The notes beneath the pieces were generated by a model. It was given only the letters and a program-made list of their open reading frames with translations, was not told the origin of the DNA and did not search any database. A program made the position numbers and the translations under genes. This document shows, piece after piece, positions 15,807 through 23,462 of a stretch of DNA of 64,000 nucleotides. Position 1 is the first letter of the stretch; every line of letters begins with the position of its first letter. The stretch is taken from contig NZ_BBXE01000017.1 of the NCBI RefSeq assembly GCF_001570565.1, positions 1 through 64,000 of the forward strand, given 5' to 3'. Source of the DNA: Herbidospora yilanensis. Lineage in GTDB: Bacteria; Actinomycetota; Actinomycetes; Streptosporangiales; Streptosporangiaceae.

Positions 15807-15829
15807 AGTTTCGGATAATTGCCGAAACT
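15807..15829. promoter_or_regulatory. LacI-type operator AGTTTCGG-N7-CCGAAACT
   Basis: Perfect 8-bp inverted repeat (15807-15814 and 15822-15829) with a 7-bp AT-rich spacer, just after the predicted transcription start and 7 bp before the AAGGAG of the first gene. The half site is the same as in the 14545-14560 and 27103-27114 palindromes but spaced apart. Confidence 0.7.
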
Positions 15830-15848
15830 TTCTTTGAAGGAGTCCCCG

Positions 15849-16214
15849 GTGCCTCTCGTGCAGATCGACCTCGACCGTTCCCTCGCCGAACGGCTCGGCC
15901 CGCAGATCAGCGAAGGCGTCCACCAGGCTCTGGTGGACGGGCTCGGGATGGACCCGACCGACAGGTTCCAGATCTTCCGCACGCACGCCCCCGGCGAACT
16001 GGTCGCCGACCCCGGGTACAACGGCGTCGACCGCCGCGACCTGATCAGCATCCAGATCCAGATGGTCCACATGTACGACGTGACCACCAAGTGGACGACC
16101 TTCGACCTGATCGCGAAGAACCTGGCCGGCCTCGGCATCCGCAACGACGACCTGCTGATCAGCGTCGTCGAGAACGGCTTCGAGGACTGGTACGCCGGCA
16201 AGTCCCGCAACTAG
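15849..16214 (+). CDS. Tautomerase-superfamily protein
   Basis: A 121-aa protein beginning fMet-Pro-Leu-Val-Gln-Ile-Asp-Leu; removal of Met exposes Pro1, the catalytic base of 4-oxalocrotonate tautomerase/MSAD-type enzymes. A Leu/Val strand, amphipathic helix (RSLAERLGPQISEGVHQALVDGL) and RDLISIQIQMVHMYD strand repeat give the beta-alpha-beta layout of the superfamily, here with two units in one chain. GTG 15849 has AAGGAG with 6-bp spacing. First gene of the sugar operon, 9 bp before the epimerase gene. In this setting it could isomerise a keto/enol sugar-acid intermediate; that is inference. Confidence 0.82.
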   Translation: MPLVQIDLDRSLAERLGPQISEGVHQALVDGLGMDPTDRFQIFRTHAPGELVADPGYNGVDRRDLISIQIQMVHMYDVTTKWTTFDLIAKNLAGLGIRNDDLLISVVENGFEDWYAGKSRN

Positions 16215-16223
16215 GAGTTCACA

Positions 16224-17240
16224 GTGAAGGTTCTCTACATCGGCGGCACCGGCACGATCAGCTCGTCGTGCGTGGCCGAGTCGGTCCGCCAGGGCCAGGA
16301 CGTGTACGTCCTGAACCGCGGCCAGACCGCCAAGCGCCCCCTCCCCGACGGCGTCACCCCCATCACGGGCGACGTGCGGGACCCCGAGTCGCTGAAGCGG
16401 GCGTTCGAGGAGACGGACTTCGACAGCGTCGTCAACTTCCTCAGCTTCGGCGCCGGCGACGCCGCGGCCATGGCCGGCCTGCTGGACGGCCGGGTCGGCC
16501 AGTACGTGCACATCAGCTCCGCCTCGATCTACCACAAGCCGGTGCGGCAGTGGCCGGTCACCGAGTCGACCACCCGGCGCAACCCCTACCTGGCCTACGC
16601 CCGCGACAAGATCGCCGCCGAGGACGTGCTGCACCGCGCCTACGAGGAGCGCGCGTTCCCGGTCACGATCGTCCGCCCGTCGCACACCTACGACGACGCC
16701 AACCCGCCGCTGCCCGGCGACTGGACCGCCTGGGACCGCATCGCGCGCGGCGACGAACTGCTCGTGCCCGGCGACGGCACCAGCCTGTGGACGCTCACCC
16801 ACGCCCGGGACCTGGCCGTCGGCCTGGCCGGTCTGATCGGCAACTGGCAGGCGATCGGCGAGGACTTCCACATCACCTCCGACGAGTCGCTGACCTGGGA
16901 CGAGATCTACGGCATCATCGCCCGCACGGCCGGGGTCGAGCCCCGGCTGGTGCACCTGCCGTCGGAGTTCCTGCCGAAGGTGGCGCCCGACTGGTTCTGG
17001 TCCGACCTGATCCTCGGCGACCTCGCGCACACCGCCGTCTTCGACAACGGCAAGATCAGGCGGTTCGTCCCGGCGTTCAACCCGACCACGACGTGGTCGG
17101 AGGGCGCCCGCCGCCTGCACGCCTGGCGGGAGGCGCACCCGGACCAGGCCCGCCCCGACGCGGCCACCGACGAGGTGCTCGGCCGTCTGGTGGCGGCGCA
17201 CCACGCGGCCGTCGCCGCGATCACCCCGCCGGCCCTTTGA
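16224..17240 (+). CDS. NAD-dependent epimerase/dehydratase family protein
   Basis: A 338-aa extended SDR. The nucleotide-binding loop is VLYIGGTGTISSSCV, slightly unusual for GxxGxxG. ITGDVRDPESLKRAF, HISSASIYHKP (Ser) and YARDKIAAED (Tyr-x3-Lys) provide the catalytic triad region; LWTLTHARDLAVGLAGL and FHITSDESLTWDEIYGII follow. It probably oxidises or epimerises a sugar or sugar nucleotide. Second gene of the operon; its TGA overlaps the next ATG by 1 bp, so the lactonase is translationally coupled. Confidence 0.88.
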   Translation: MKVLYIGGTGTISSSCVAESVRQGQDVYVLNRGQTAKRPLPDGVTPITGDVRDPESLKRAFEETDFDSVVNFLSFGAGDAAAMAGLLDGRVGQYVHISSASIYHKPVRQWPVTESTTRRNPYLAYARDKIAAEDVLHRAYEERAFPVTIVRPSHTYDDANPPLPGDWTAWDRIARGDELLVPGDGTSLWTLTHARDLAVGLAGLIGNWQAIGEDFHITSDESLTWDEIYGIIARTAGVEPRLVHLPSEFLPKVAPDWFWSDLILGDLAHTAVFDNGKIRRFVPAFNPTTTWSEGARRLHAWREAHPDQARPDAATDEVLGRLVAAHHAAVAAITPPAL

Positions 17241-18085
17241 TGGCCGACGTCTGGCTGGACGTCGGCGGCGTCCATCTGGAGGGTGTGACCTGGGACGACG
17301 TCGCGGGCCGCCTGCGGTTCGTGGACATCCCCCGTGGCCGGGTCTTCGACGCCGGGCCCGAGGGCGACGTCCGCTGGGTCGACCTGCCCGCGCCGGTCAC
17401 GGCCGTGCACATGACCACCGACCCCGGCACCCTGCTGATCGCCGACGGCGACGGCATGGCCCTGACCTCGGGCGGCGTCATCACCGAACGGCTCGCCGCG
17501 CCGCTGGCGGGCCGGCCGGAGATCCGGATGAACGACGGCAACGTCGACCCGGCCGGGCGCTACCTGGCCGGGAGCATGGCCTACGCCTTCACGACCGGCG
17601 CGGCGGCCCTCTACCGGCTCGACGCCGACCGTTCGCTGCACACCGTGCTGACCGGCGTGACGTGCAGCAACGGCATCGACTGGTCACCCGACGGCACCCG
17701 CTGCTACTACGTCGACACCCCGACCCGCCGGATCGACGTCTTCGACGCCGACATGACCGGCCGCCGGACCTACGCCGACACCTCCGACCAGCCCGGCATG
17801 CCCGACGGCCTGACCGTCGACGCCGAGGGCGGGGTGTGGGTGGCCTTCTGGGGCGGCGGCCGGGTGGTCCGCTACCGGGAGGGCGAGCCCGACGTGGTCA
17901 TCGAACTGCCGGTCACGCAGGTCACCTCGTGCGCGTTCGGCGGCCCGGACCTCGACCGGCTCTACATCTCCACCTCCACCGAGGAGCTCTCCCCCGCCCA
18001 GCTCCGCGACCAGCCCGCCGCCGGTGCGATCTTCCGGGCCGAGCCCGGCCACCGCGGCCGACCCGCGAACAGGTTCGTGATCTGA
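17240..18085 (+). CDS. SMP-30/gluconolactonase-family sugar lactonase
   Basis: A 281-aa six-bladed beta-propeller. The metal-site residues appear in HLEGVTWDDVAGRLRFVDIPRGRV (Glu), IRMNDGNVDPAGRYLAGSMAY (Asn-Asp), CSNGIDWSPDGTRCYYVDT (Asn-Gly, Asp) and MPDGLTVDAEGGVWVAFW (Asp). Such enzymes open aldonolactones to aldonic acids, the second step of non-phosphorylative sugar oxidation. It sits between an SDR and an aldo/keto reductase that could supply the lactone, and the IlvD/Edd dehydratase 5 kb on would take the acid. Sugar specificity cannot be read. Confidence 0.92.
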   Translation: MADVWLDVGGVHLEGVTWDDVAGRLRFVDIPRGRVFDAGPEGDVRWVDLPAPVTAVHMTTDPGTLLIADGDGMALTSGGVITERLAAPLAGRPEIRMNDGNVDPAGRYLAGSMAYAFTTGAAALYRLDADRSLHTVLTGVTCSNGIDWSPDGTRCYYVDTPTRRIDVFDADMTGRRTYADTSDQPGMPDGLTVDAEGGVWVAFWGGGRVVRYREGEPDVVIELPVTQVTSCAFGGPDLDRLYISTSTEELSPAQLRDQPAAGAIFRAEPGHRGRPANRFVI

Positions 18086-18086
18086 G

Positions 18087-19025
18087 ATGGACCAACGGCC
18101 CTTCGGCCGGACCGGCCTGCGCGTGACGCCCATCTGCGTCGGCACCAGCCCGCTGGCGAGCATGCCCGACCTGTACGGCTACGCCGTCGACGACGCCCGC
18201 GCCGAGGCGACCGTGGAGGACGTGTTCGACGGCCCGGTCAACTTCCTGGACACCTCCAACAACTACGGCGCCGGCAGCGCCGAACGCCGCATCGGCGCGG
18301 TGATCCGCCGCCGCGGCCTGCCGGAGGGGTTCGTGCTGGCCACCAAGGCCGACGCCGACCCCGGCACCGGCGACTTCTCCGGCGAGCGGGTGCGCCGCTC
18401 GGTCGAGGAGAGCCTGGAGCGCCTCGGCGTCGCCCACATACCGGTCATGTACCTGCACGACCCCGAGTACCACATCACCTTCGAGGAGGCGATGGCCCCC
18501 GGCGGCGCCGTCGAGGCGCTGGTCGCGCTGCGCGAGGAGGGCGTGGTCGGCCACCTCGGCGTCGCGGGCGGCCCGGTGGACCTGATGCGGCGGTTCGTCG
18601 GCACCGACGTGTTCGACGCCGTGATCAACCACAACCGCTGGACGCTGGTAGACCGCTCCGCCGCCCCGCTCATGGACGACGCAGCCGCCAAGGGCGTCGC
18701 CTTCGTCAACGGCGCCCCCTACGGCGGCGGCATGCTCGTCAAGGGCCCCGACGTCCAGCCCCGCTACGCCTACCGGGAGACCGCCGAGCCGGTCCGCGCG
18801 GCGGTCAGGGCGATGGCCGGGGCGTGCGCCGCCCACGGCGTGCCCCTGGCGGCGGCGGCGCTCCAGTTCTCGCTGCGCGACCCCCGCGTGACCTCCACCA
18901 TCGTCGGCGTCTCCGAACCCGGGCGCGTCGCCGCGACGCTGGACCTCGCGACCACCCCGATCCCCGCCGGGTTGTGGGACGAACTCGACCGGCTCACTCC
19001 CCCCTCGGGCGGATGGCCGGCATGA
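18087..19025 (+). CDS. Aldo/keto reductase (aldose 1-dehydrogenase type)
   Basis: A 312-aa TIM-barrel NAD(P)-dependent oxidoreductase. Catalytic residues are in VNFLDTSNNYG (Asp, Tyr), FVLATKADAD (Lys) and VMYLHDPEYH (His); VTSTIVGVSEPGRVAATLDLA is the cofactor end. The pattern resembles D-threo-aldose/L-fucose dehydrogenases, which oxidise C1 of aldoses to lactones. It starts 1 bp after the lactonase stop, so the two act in one operon and plausibly in consecutive steps. Assignment to a particular aldose is not possible from sequence alone. Confidence 0.9.
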   Translation: MDQRPFGRTGLRVTPICVGTSPLASMPDLYGYAVDDARAEATVEDVFDGPVNFLDTSNNYGAGSAERRIGAVIRRRGLPEGFVLATKADADPGTGDFSGERVRRSVEESLERLGVAHIPVMYLHDPEYHITFEEAMAPGGAVEALVALREEGVVGHLGVAGGPVDLMRRFVGTDVFDAVINHNRWTLVDRSAAPLMDDAAAKGVAFVNGAPYGGGMLVKGPDVQPRYAYRETAEPVRAAVRAMAGACAAHGVPLAAAALQFSLRDPRVTSTIVGVSEPGRVAATLDLATTPIPAGLWDELDRLTPPSGGWPA

Positions 19026-19050
19026 ACCGCTGTATCAACCGGAGAGACAC

Positions 19051-21357
19051 ATGACCATCGTGACCAGCCCCGCCGCCCCCTGGAAGGACGCGGGACGGTC
19101 TCCCGAGGAGCGGGCCGAGGCGCTGATGGCGCGGATGAGCCTGCCGGAGAAGATCGCCCAGCTCTACGGCGTGTGGGTCGGCATCGACAACACCGACGGT
19201 GAGATGGCCCCCCACCAGCACGAGTTCACCGCGCTGCCGGTCCCGTGGGACGACCTGGTCAAGGACGGCATCGGCCAGCTCACCCGGCCGTTCGGCACCA
19301 CGCCGGTCGACCCGGTCAAGGGCGCGGCGACCCTCGCGGCGGCGCAGCGCTCCCTCATGACGGCCGGGCGGTGGGGCGTGCCGGCACTCGTCCACGAGGA
19401 GATCCTCACCGGCGTGGCCGCCTGGCAGGCGGGCGTCTACCCCAACCCGCTGTGCTGGGGCGCCACCTTCGACCCCGAGCTGGTCGAGCAGATGGGCGCC
19501 CAGATCGGCGCGACCATGCGCCGCCTCGGCGTCCAGCAGGGGCTCGCCCCGGTCCTGGACGTCGCCCGCGACCTGCGCTGGGGCCGGGTCGAGGAGACCA
19601 TCGGGGAGGACCCGCACCTGGTGGGCCTGATCGGGAGCGCCTACGTCAGGGGCGTGCAGTCGCAGGGCGTCGTCGCCACGCTGAAGCACTTCGTGGGCTA
19701 TTCGGCGTCCAAGGGCGGCCGGAACCTCGCCCCGGTGTCGGCGGGCCGCCGGGAGGTCGCCGACGTGCTGCTGCCGCCGTTCGAGATGGCCCTGCGCGCG
19801 GGCGCGGGGTCGGTGATGAACTCCTACGCCGACATCGACGGCATCCCCGTCGCCGCCGACGCGGCCCTGCTGACCGACCTGCTGCGCGACGCCTACGGCT
19901 TCACCGGCACGGTCGTGGCCGACTACTTCTCGGTGGCGTTCCTGCAGACCCTGCACCACGTGGCCGAGTCGCCCACCGACGCGGCCCGGCTGGCGCTGAC
20001 CGCCGGGATCGACGTCGAGCTGCCCACGGTGAACACCTTCGGGCCGGCGCTGGTCGAGGCGGTGGAGCGGGGCGAGGTCGACCTCGCGCTGATCGACCGC
20101 GCGCTGCGCCGGGTGCTGGTCCAGAAGGCCGAGCTCGGCCTGCTCGACGAGGACTGGAACCCCGAGCCGCCCATCCTGCACGAGGCCGACCCCGTGCTCG
20201 ACGGGCCCGAGGTCCGGGAGCTGGCCGGCCGGCTGGCCCGGCGCTCGATCGTGCTGCTGCACAACCGGGACGCCGCGCTGCCGCTCGCCCCCGGCGTGCG
20301 GCTGGCCGTGGTCGGGCCGCGCGCCGACACCGCCCAGGCCATGATGGGCTGCTACTCCTTCCCGATGCACGTCGGCGTGCACCACCCGGAGACGGGCATG
20401 GGCGTCGAGATCCCCACCCTGCTCGACGCGCTCAGGACCGGGTACGACGTGACCTACGCGCAGGGCGTGCCGGTGACCGGCGGCGACGACGAGGGCATCG
20501 CGGCGGCGGTCGCGGCCACCGCCGGGGCCGACGTGATCGTGGCCGTGCTGGGCGACCAGGCCGGGCTGTTCGGGCGCGGCACCTCCGGCGAGGGCTGCGA
20601 CGCCCCCGGCCTGGCGCTGCCCGGCCGTCAGGAGGAGCTGCTGGAGGCGCTGCTGGCCACCGGCAAGCCGGTCGTGCTGGTGCTGCTGGTCGGCCGCCCC
20701 TACGAGCTGGGCCGGCAGATCGACCGGCTGGCCGCCGTGGTGTGCGGGTTCTTCCCCGGCGAGGAGGGCGCGGCGGCGCTGGCCGACGTGTTGTCGGGCC
20801 GGGCGAACCCGGCCGGGCGGCTGCCGGTCAGCTTCCCGCGCGACGGCGGCAACCAGCCGGCCACCTACCTCGGCGCGCCCCTCGCCCAGCGGAGCGAGGT
20901 CAGCGACGTCGACCCGACCGCGCTGTTCGCCTTCGGCCACGGCCTGTCCTACGCGCCCGTGACGTGGGGCGAGGTCACCGGCTCCGGCGCGTGGACCACC
21001 GACGGCACGTTCGACGTCACCGTGACGCTGCGGAACGAGACCGGGCGGGAGTCCTCCGAGGTCGTCCAGGTCTACCTGCACGACCCGGTCGCCGAGGTCG
21101 CCCGGCCGGCGCAGGCGCTCATCGCCGCGCGGCGCGTCGACCTGGCCCCCGGCGAGAGCCGCGAGCTCACCCTCACCCTGCACGCCGACCAGACCTCCTA
21201 CACCGGGGCGTCGTGGCGGCGGCAGGTCGACCCCGGCGACGTGGAGGTGCGGGTGGGCGCGTCCAGTGCCGACATCCGCGCCGTGCTCGCCGTCACGATG
21301 ACCGGCCCGCGACGTTTCGTCGGATTCGACCGCGTCATGGAAGCATCCGTCGTCTGA
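19051..21357 (+). CDS. Glycoside hydrolase family 3 (beta-glucosidase/xylosidase-like)
   Basis: A 768-aa cytoplasmic GH3. N-terminal TIM-like domain: RMSLPEKIAQLYGVWVG, GAPVLDVARDLRWGRVEETIGEDPHLVG, VVATLKHFVGYSASKGGRN, and the nucleophile Asp (about Asp291) in GTVVADYFSVAFLQTLHH. The middle alpha/beta sandwich has LLHNRDAALPLAP, DVIVAVLGDQAGLFGRGTSGEGCD and VVLVLLVGRPYELG. The end is a fibronectin-III-like domain (LFAFGHGLSYAPVTW, VVQVYLHDPVAEVARPAQALIAARRVDLAPGES). It removes non-reducing sugars from imported oligosaccharides. No signal peptide. RBS GGAGAG precedes ATG 19051. Followed by a GC hairpin that may lower expression of the last gene. Confidence 0.94.
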   Translation: MTIVTSPAAPWKDAGRSPEERAEALMARMSLPEKIAQLYGVWVGIDNTDGEMAPHQHEFTALPVPWDDLVKDGIGQLTRPFGTTPVDPVKGAATLAAAQRSLMTAGRWGVPALVHEEILTGVAAWQAGVYPNPLCWGATFDPELVEQMGAQIGATMRRLGVQQGLAPVLDVARDLRWGRVEETIGEDPHLVGLIGSAYVRGVQSQGVVATLKHFVGYSASKGGRNLAPVSAGRREVADVLLPPFEMALRAGAGSVMNSYADIDGIPVAADAALLTDLLRDAYGFTGTVVADYFSVAFLQTLHHVAESPTDAARLALTAGIDVELPTVNTFGPALVEAVERGEVDLALIDRALRRVLVQKAELGLLDEDWNPEPPILHEADPVLDGPEVRELAGRLARRSIVLLHNRDAALPLAPGVRLAVVGPRADTAQAMMGCYSFPMHVGVHHPETGMGVEIPTLLDALRTGYDVTYAQGVPVTGGDDEGIAAAVAATAGADVIVAVLGDQAGLFGRGTSGEGCDAPGLALPGRQEELLEALLATGKPVVLVLLVGRPYELGRQIDRLAAVVCGFFPGEEGAAALADVLSGRANPAGRLPVSFPRDGGNQPATYLGAPLAQRSEVSDVDPTALFAFGHGLSYAPVTWGEVTGSGAWTTDGTFDVTVTLRNETGRESSEVVQVYLHDPVAEVARPAQALIAARRVDLAPGESRELTLTLHADQTSYTGASWRRQVDPGDVEVRVGASSADIRAVLAVTMTGPRRFVGFDRVMEASVV

Positions 21358-21364
21358 CGGACCC

Positions 21365-21393
21365 GGGGGCGGCCGGCCGGCCGGGCCGCCCCC
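21365..21393 (+). terminator. GC-rich hairpin with pyrimidine tract (intra-operon attenuator?)
   Basis: Arms GGGGGCGGCC (21365-21374) and GGCCGCCCCC (21384-21393), 9-nt loop, followed by TTCTCTCTC. It lies between GH3 and the Gfo/Idh/MocA gene, so it is a terminator or partial attenuator. Confidence 0.55.
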
Positions 21394-21414
21394 TTCTCTC
21401 TCCCAGGAGTAGTC

Positions 21415-22404
21415 ATGACCACTTCCCCTCCCCTGCGCTGGGCCGTCATCGGCACCGGAGGCATCGCCAGGCAGTTCGCCGACGACCTGCGCCGGTCGGA
21501 GTCCGGTGAGCTGGTCGCGGTCGGCTCGCGCACCACGGCCCGCGCCGAGGCCTTCGCCGCCCAGGTGGGCGCGCCCCGCGCCCACGGCGACGTGGCCGCG
21601 ATGCTGGCGGCCGACGACGTCGACGCCGTGTACGTCGCCACGCCCCACCCCGCCCACCACGCCGGCGCCCTGGCCGCGATCGAGGCGGGCAAGGCCGTCC
21701 TGGTCGAGAAGCCCTTCACCATCAACCGGCGCGAGGCCGAGGAACTCGTCGCGGCGGCCCGCGCCCGGGGCGTGTTCCTGATGGAGGCCATGTGGACACG
21801 CTTCCTGCCCCACATGGTCCGCATCCGCGAGCTGCTGGCCGAAGGGCGGCTCGGCGACGTGCGCCTGGCCGTGGCCGAGCACGGGGTGTGGTTCCGCCAC
21901 GACCCGGTCCACCGCATGTTCGACCCCGCCCTCGGCGGCGGCGCACTGCTCGACCTGGGCGTCTACCCGGTCTCGTTCCTGTCGATGGTCTTCGGCACGC
22001 CGGTGTCGGTGACCGCGTCGACGCAGTTCGGCGACACCGGCGTCGACGGCCAGACCGCCGTCGTCACCCGGTACGAGGGCGGCCGGCAGGGGGTCGCGAC
22101 CAGCAGCATGGAGGCCTTCCTGCCCAACCGGGCCTCGATCGCGGGCGTGGACGCGCGCATCGACATCGACCCCTGGTGGTACCGCCCCACGTCGTTCACC
22201 CTCACCACCCGCGGCGGCGCGGCCGAACGGTACACCTTCGACGTGCCCGGCAACGGGCTGCGCTTCCAGGCCGAGGAGGTCGCCCGCTGCGTGCGCGAAG
22301 GCCTGCTGGAGAGCCCGATCCTCACCCTTGGGGAGTCGTGCCGGATCATGGGCACGATGGACGAGGTGCGCGCCCAGGCCGGGCTGCGCTACCCCGGCGA
22401 GTAG
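21415..22404 (+). CDS. Gfo/Idh/MocA-family oxidoreductase
   Basis: A 329-aa NAD(P)-dependent sugar dehydrogenase. The Rossmann N-terminus has RWAVIGTGGIARQFADDL and DVDAVYVATPHPAHHAGALAAIEAGKAVLVEKPFTINRREAEEL, with the family lysine in EKPF. The C-terminal domain has GVFLMEAMWTRFLPHMVRIRELLAEG and ALGGGALLDLGVYPVSFL (DxGxYP with catalytic-region residues). Relatives include xylose, trans-dihydrodiol and 1,5-anhydrofructose dehydrogenases. AGGAG precedes ATG 21415. Last gene of the plus-strand operon, overlapping the convergent lacI-2 by 16 bp. Confidence 0.92.
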   Translation: MTTSPPLRWAVIGTGGIARQFADDLRRSESGELVAVGSRTTARAEAFAAQVGAPRAHGDVAAMLAADDVDAVYVATPHPAHHAGALAAIEAGKAVLVEKPFTINRREAEELVAAARARGVFLMEAMWTRFLPHMVRIRELLAEGRLGDVRLAVAEHGVWFRHDPVHRMFDPALGGGALLDLGVYPVSFLSMVFGTPVSVTASTQFGDTGVDGQTAVVTRYEGGRQGVATSSMEAFLPNRASIAGVDARIDIDPWWYRPTSFTLTTRGGAAERYTFDVPGNGLRFQAEEVARCVREGLLESPILTLGESCRIMGTMDEVRAQAGLRYPGE

Positions 22405-23444
22405 GGGGCGGTGCTGGCCCGGACCACCAGCTTGGTCGACAACTCGACCCGGCCCTCGGTCATCTCGGCCCCGTCCTGGTGGCCGAGCAGCGACCGGACG
22501 GCCAGCGCCGCCATCTTCGCTATCGGCTGCCGGACCGTCGTCAGCGGCGGGGCCATCCACTGCGCCATCGGCACGTCGTCGAACCCGACGACGCTCACGT
22601 CGGCGGGCACCCGCAGGCCGCGCTCCTGGATCGCGGCGTAGACGCCGAGGGCCTGCTCGTCGTTGCCCGCGAAGATCGCCGTCGGCGGTTCGGGCCGGTC
22701 GAGCAGGGCCTGGGTCAGCGAGAACCCGCTGTGGTAGTGGAAGTCGCCGTGCTGGACGAGGTCGTCGTCGAGCGTGAGCCCGGCCCGCTCAAGCGCCGCC
22801 CGGCACCCGGCCAGCCGGGCCTGGCTGCACAACAACCGCATCGGCCCGGTGATCATGCCGATGCGGCGGTGGCCGAGCTCGACCAGATGCTTCGCCGCGG
22901 CCATGCCGCCGCCCCAGTTGCCCGCCCCGATCGACGGGATCGTGCCGTCGGCGTCGCCCACCGGGTCGACCAGCACGGCGGGCAGCCCCAGTTTGGCGAT
23001 GCGCGCCAGGTCGGCCGACGTCAGCTCCGACAGGGCCAGGATGATGCCGCCCGGCGCCCGGTCGGCGATGTCCTCCAGCCACTGCTGCCCGTGCCCCGGC
23101 GCGCCGTCGAACACCGACACCACGACGCCGACCCGGGCCGGTCGTGCCTCCTGCTCGGCGCCGCGGATCACCTCGGCCGCCCACGGCGAGTTCACGTCGC
23201 TCACCACCAGCTCCAGCAGCCCGCCCCGCCGGGCGGCGGCCCGGGGCAGGGGCAGGTGCAGCGGGCGTTTGGTGCGCTTGGTGGGGACGTATCCGCGGGT
23301 GGCGAGGAGGGCCTCGATCTGCGACCGGGTGGCGGGCGCCACGTCCGAACGGCCGTTGAGCACTTTCGAGACCGTCGCGCGCGAGACCCCCGCCTCGGCG
23401 GCGATGTCGGCGACGGTGACGCGAGAATCTAACGAGTCGGACAC
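22389..23444 (-). CDS. LacI-family transcriptional regulator 2
   Basis: A 351-aa repressor. HTH VTVADIAAEAGVSRATVSKVLNGRSDVAPATRSQIEALL; effector domain LLELVVSDVNSPWAAEVIRGAEQEA, GGGMAAAKHLVELGHRRIGMITGP, AIFAGNDEQALGVYAAIQERGLRVPADVSVVGFDD and LTTVRQPIAKMAAL. The order of motifs matches LacI 1 at 14719-15765, pointing to a duplication. It is the last gene of the adh-sdr-ilvD-lacI operon (18-bp gap after the dehydratase), whose promoter carries AGTTTCGAAACT, so autoregulation is likely. The HTH differs from LacI 1 at the second helix entry (SRAT versus SVPT), so the two may discriminate site variants. Confidence 0.92.
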   Translation of the reverse strand: MSDSLDSRVTVADIAAEAGVSRATVSKVLNGRSDVAPATRSQIEALLATRGYVPTKRTKRPLHLPLPRAAARRGGLLELVVSDVNSPWAAEVIRGAEQEARPARVGVVVSVFDGAPGHGQQWLEDIADRAPGGIILALSELTSADLARIAKLGLPAVLVDPVGDADGTIPSIGAGNWGGGMAAAKHLVELGHRRIGMITGPMRLLCSQARLAGCRAALERAGLTLDDDLVQHGDFHYHSGFSLTQALLDRPEPPTAIFAGNDEQALGVYAAIQERGLRVPADVSVVGFDDVPMAQWMAPPLTTVRQPIAKMAALAVRSLLGHQDGAEMTEGRVELSTKLVVRASTAPYSPG

Positions 23445-23462
23445 CGACCGATCGTACCCAGG

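Noticed and set aside
18994-22560. 1188-codon open frame on the minus strand
   Set aside because: Antisense shadow of the GH3 and Gfo/Idh/MocA genes; Gly/Ala/Arg/His-rich with no family features.
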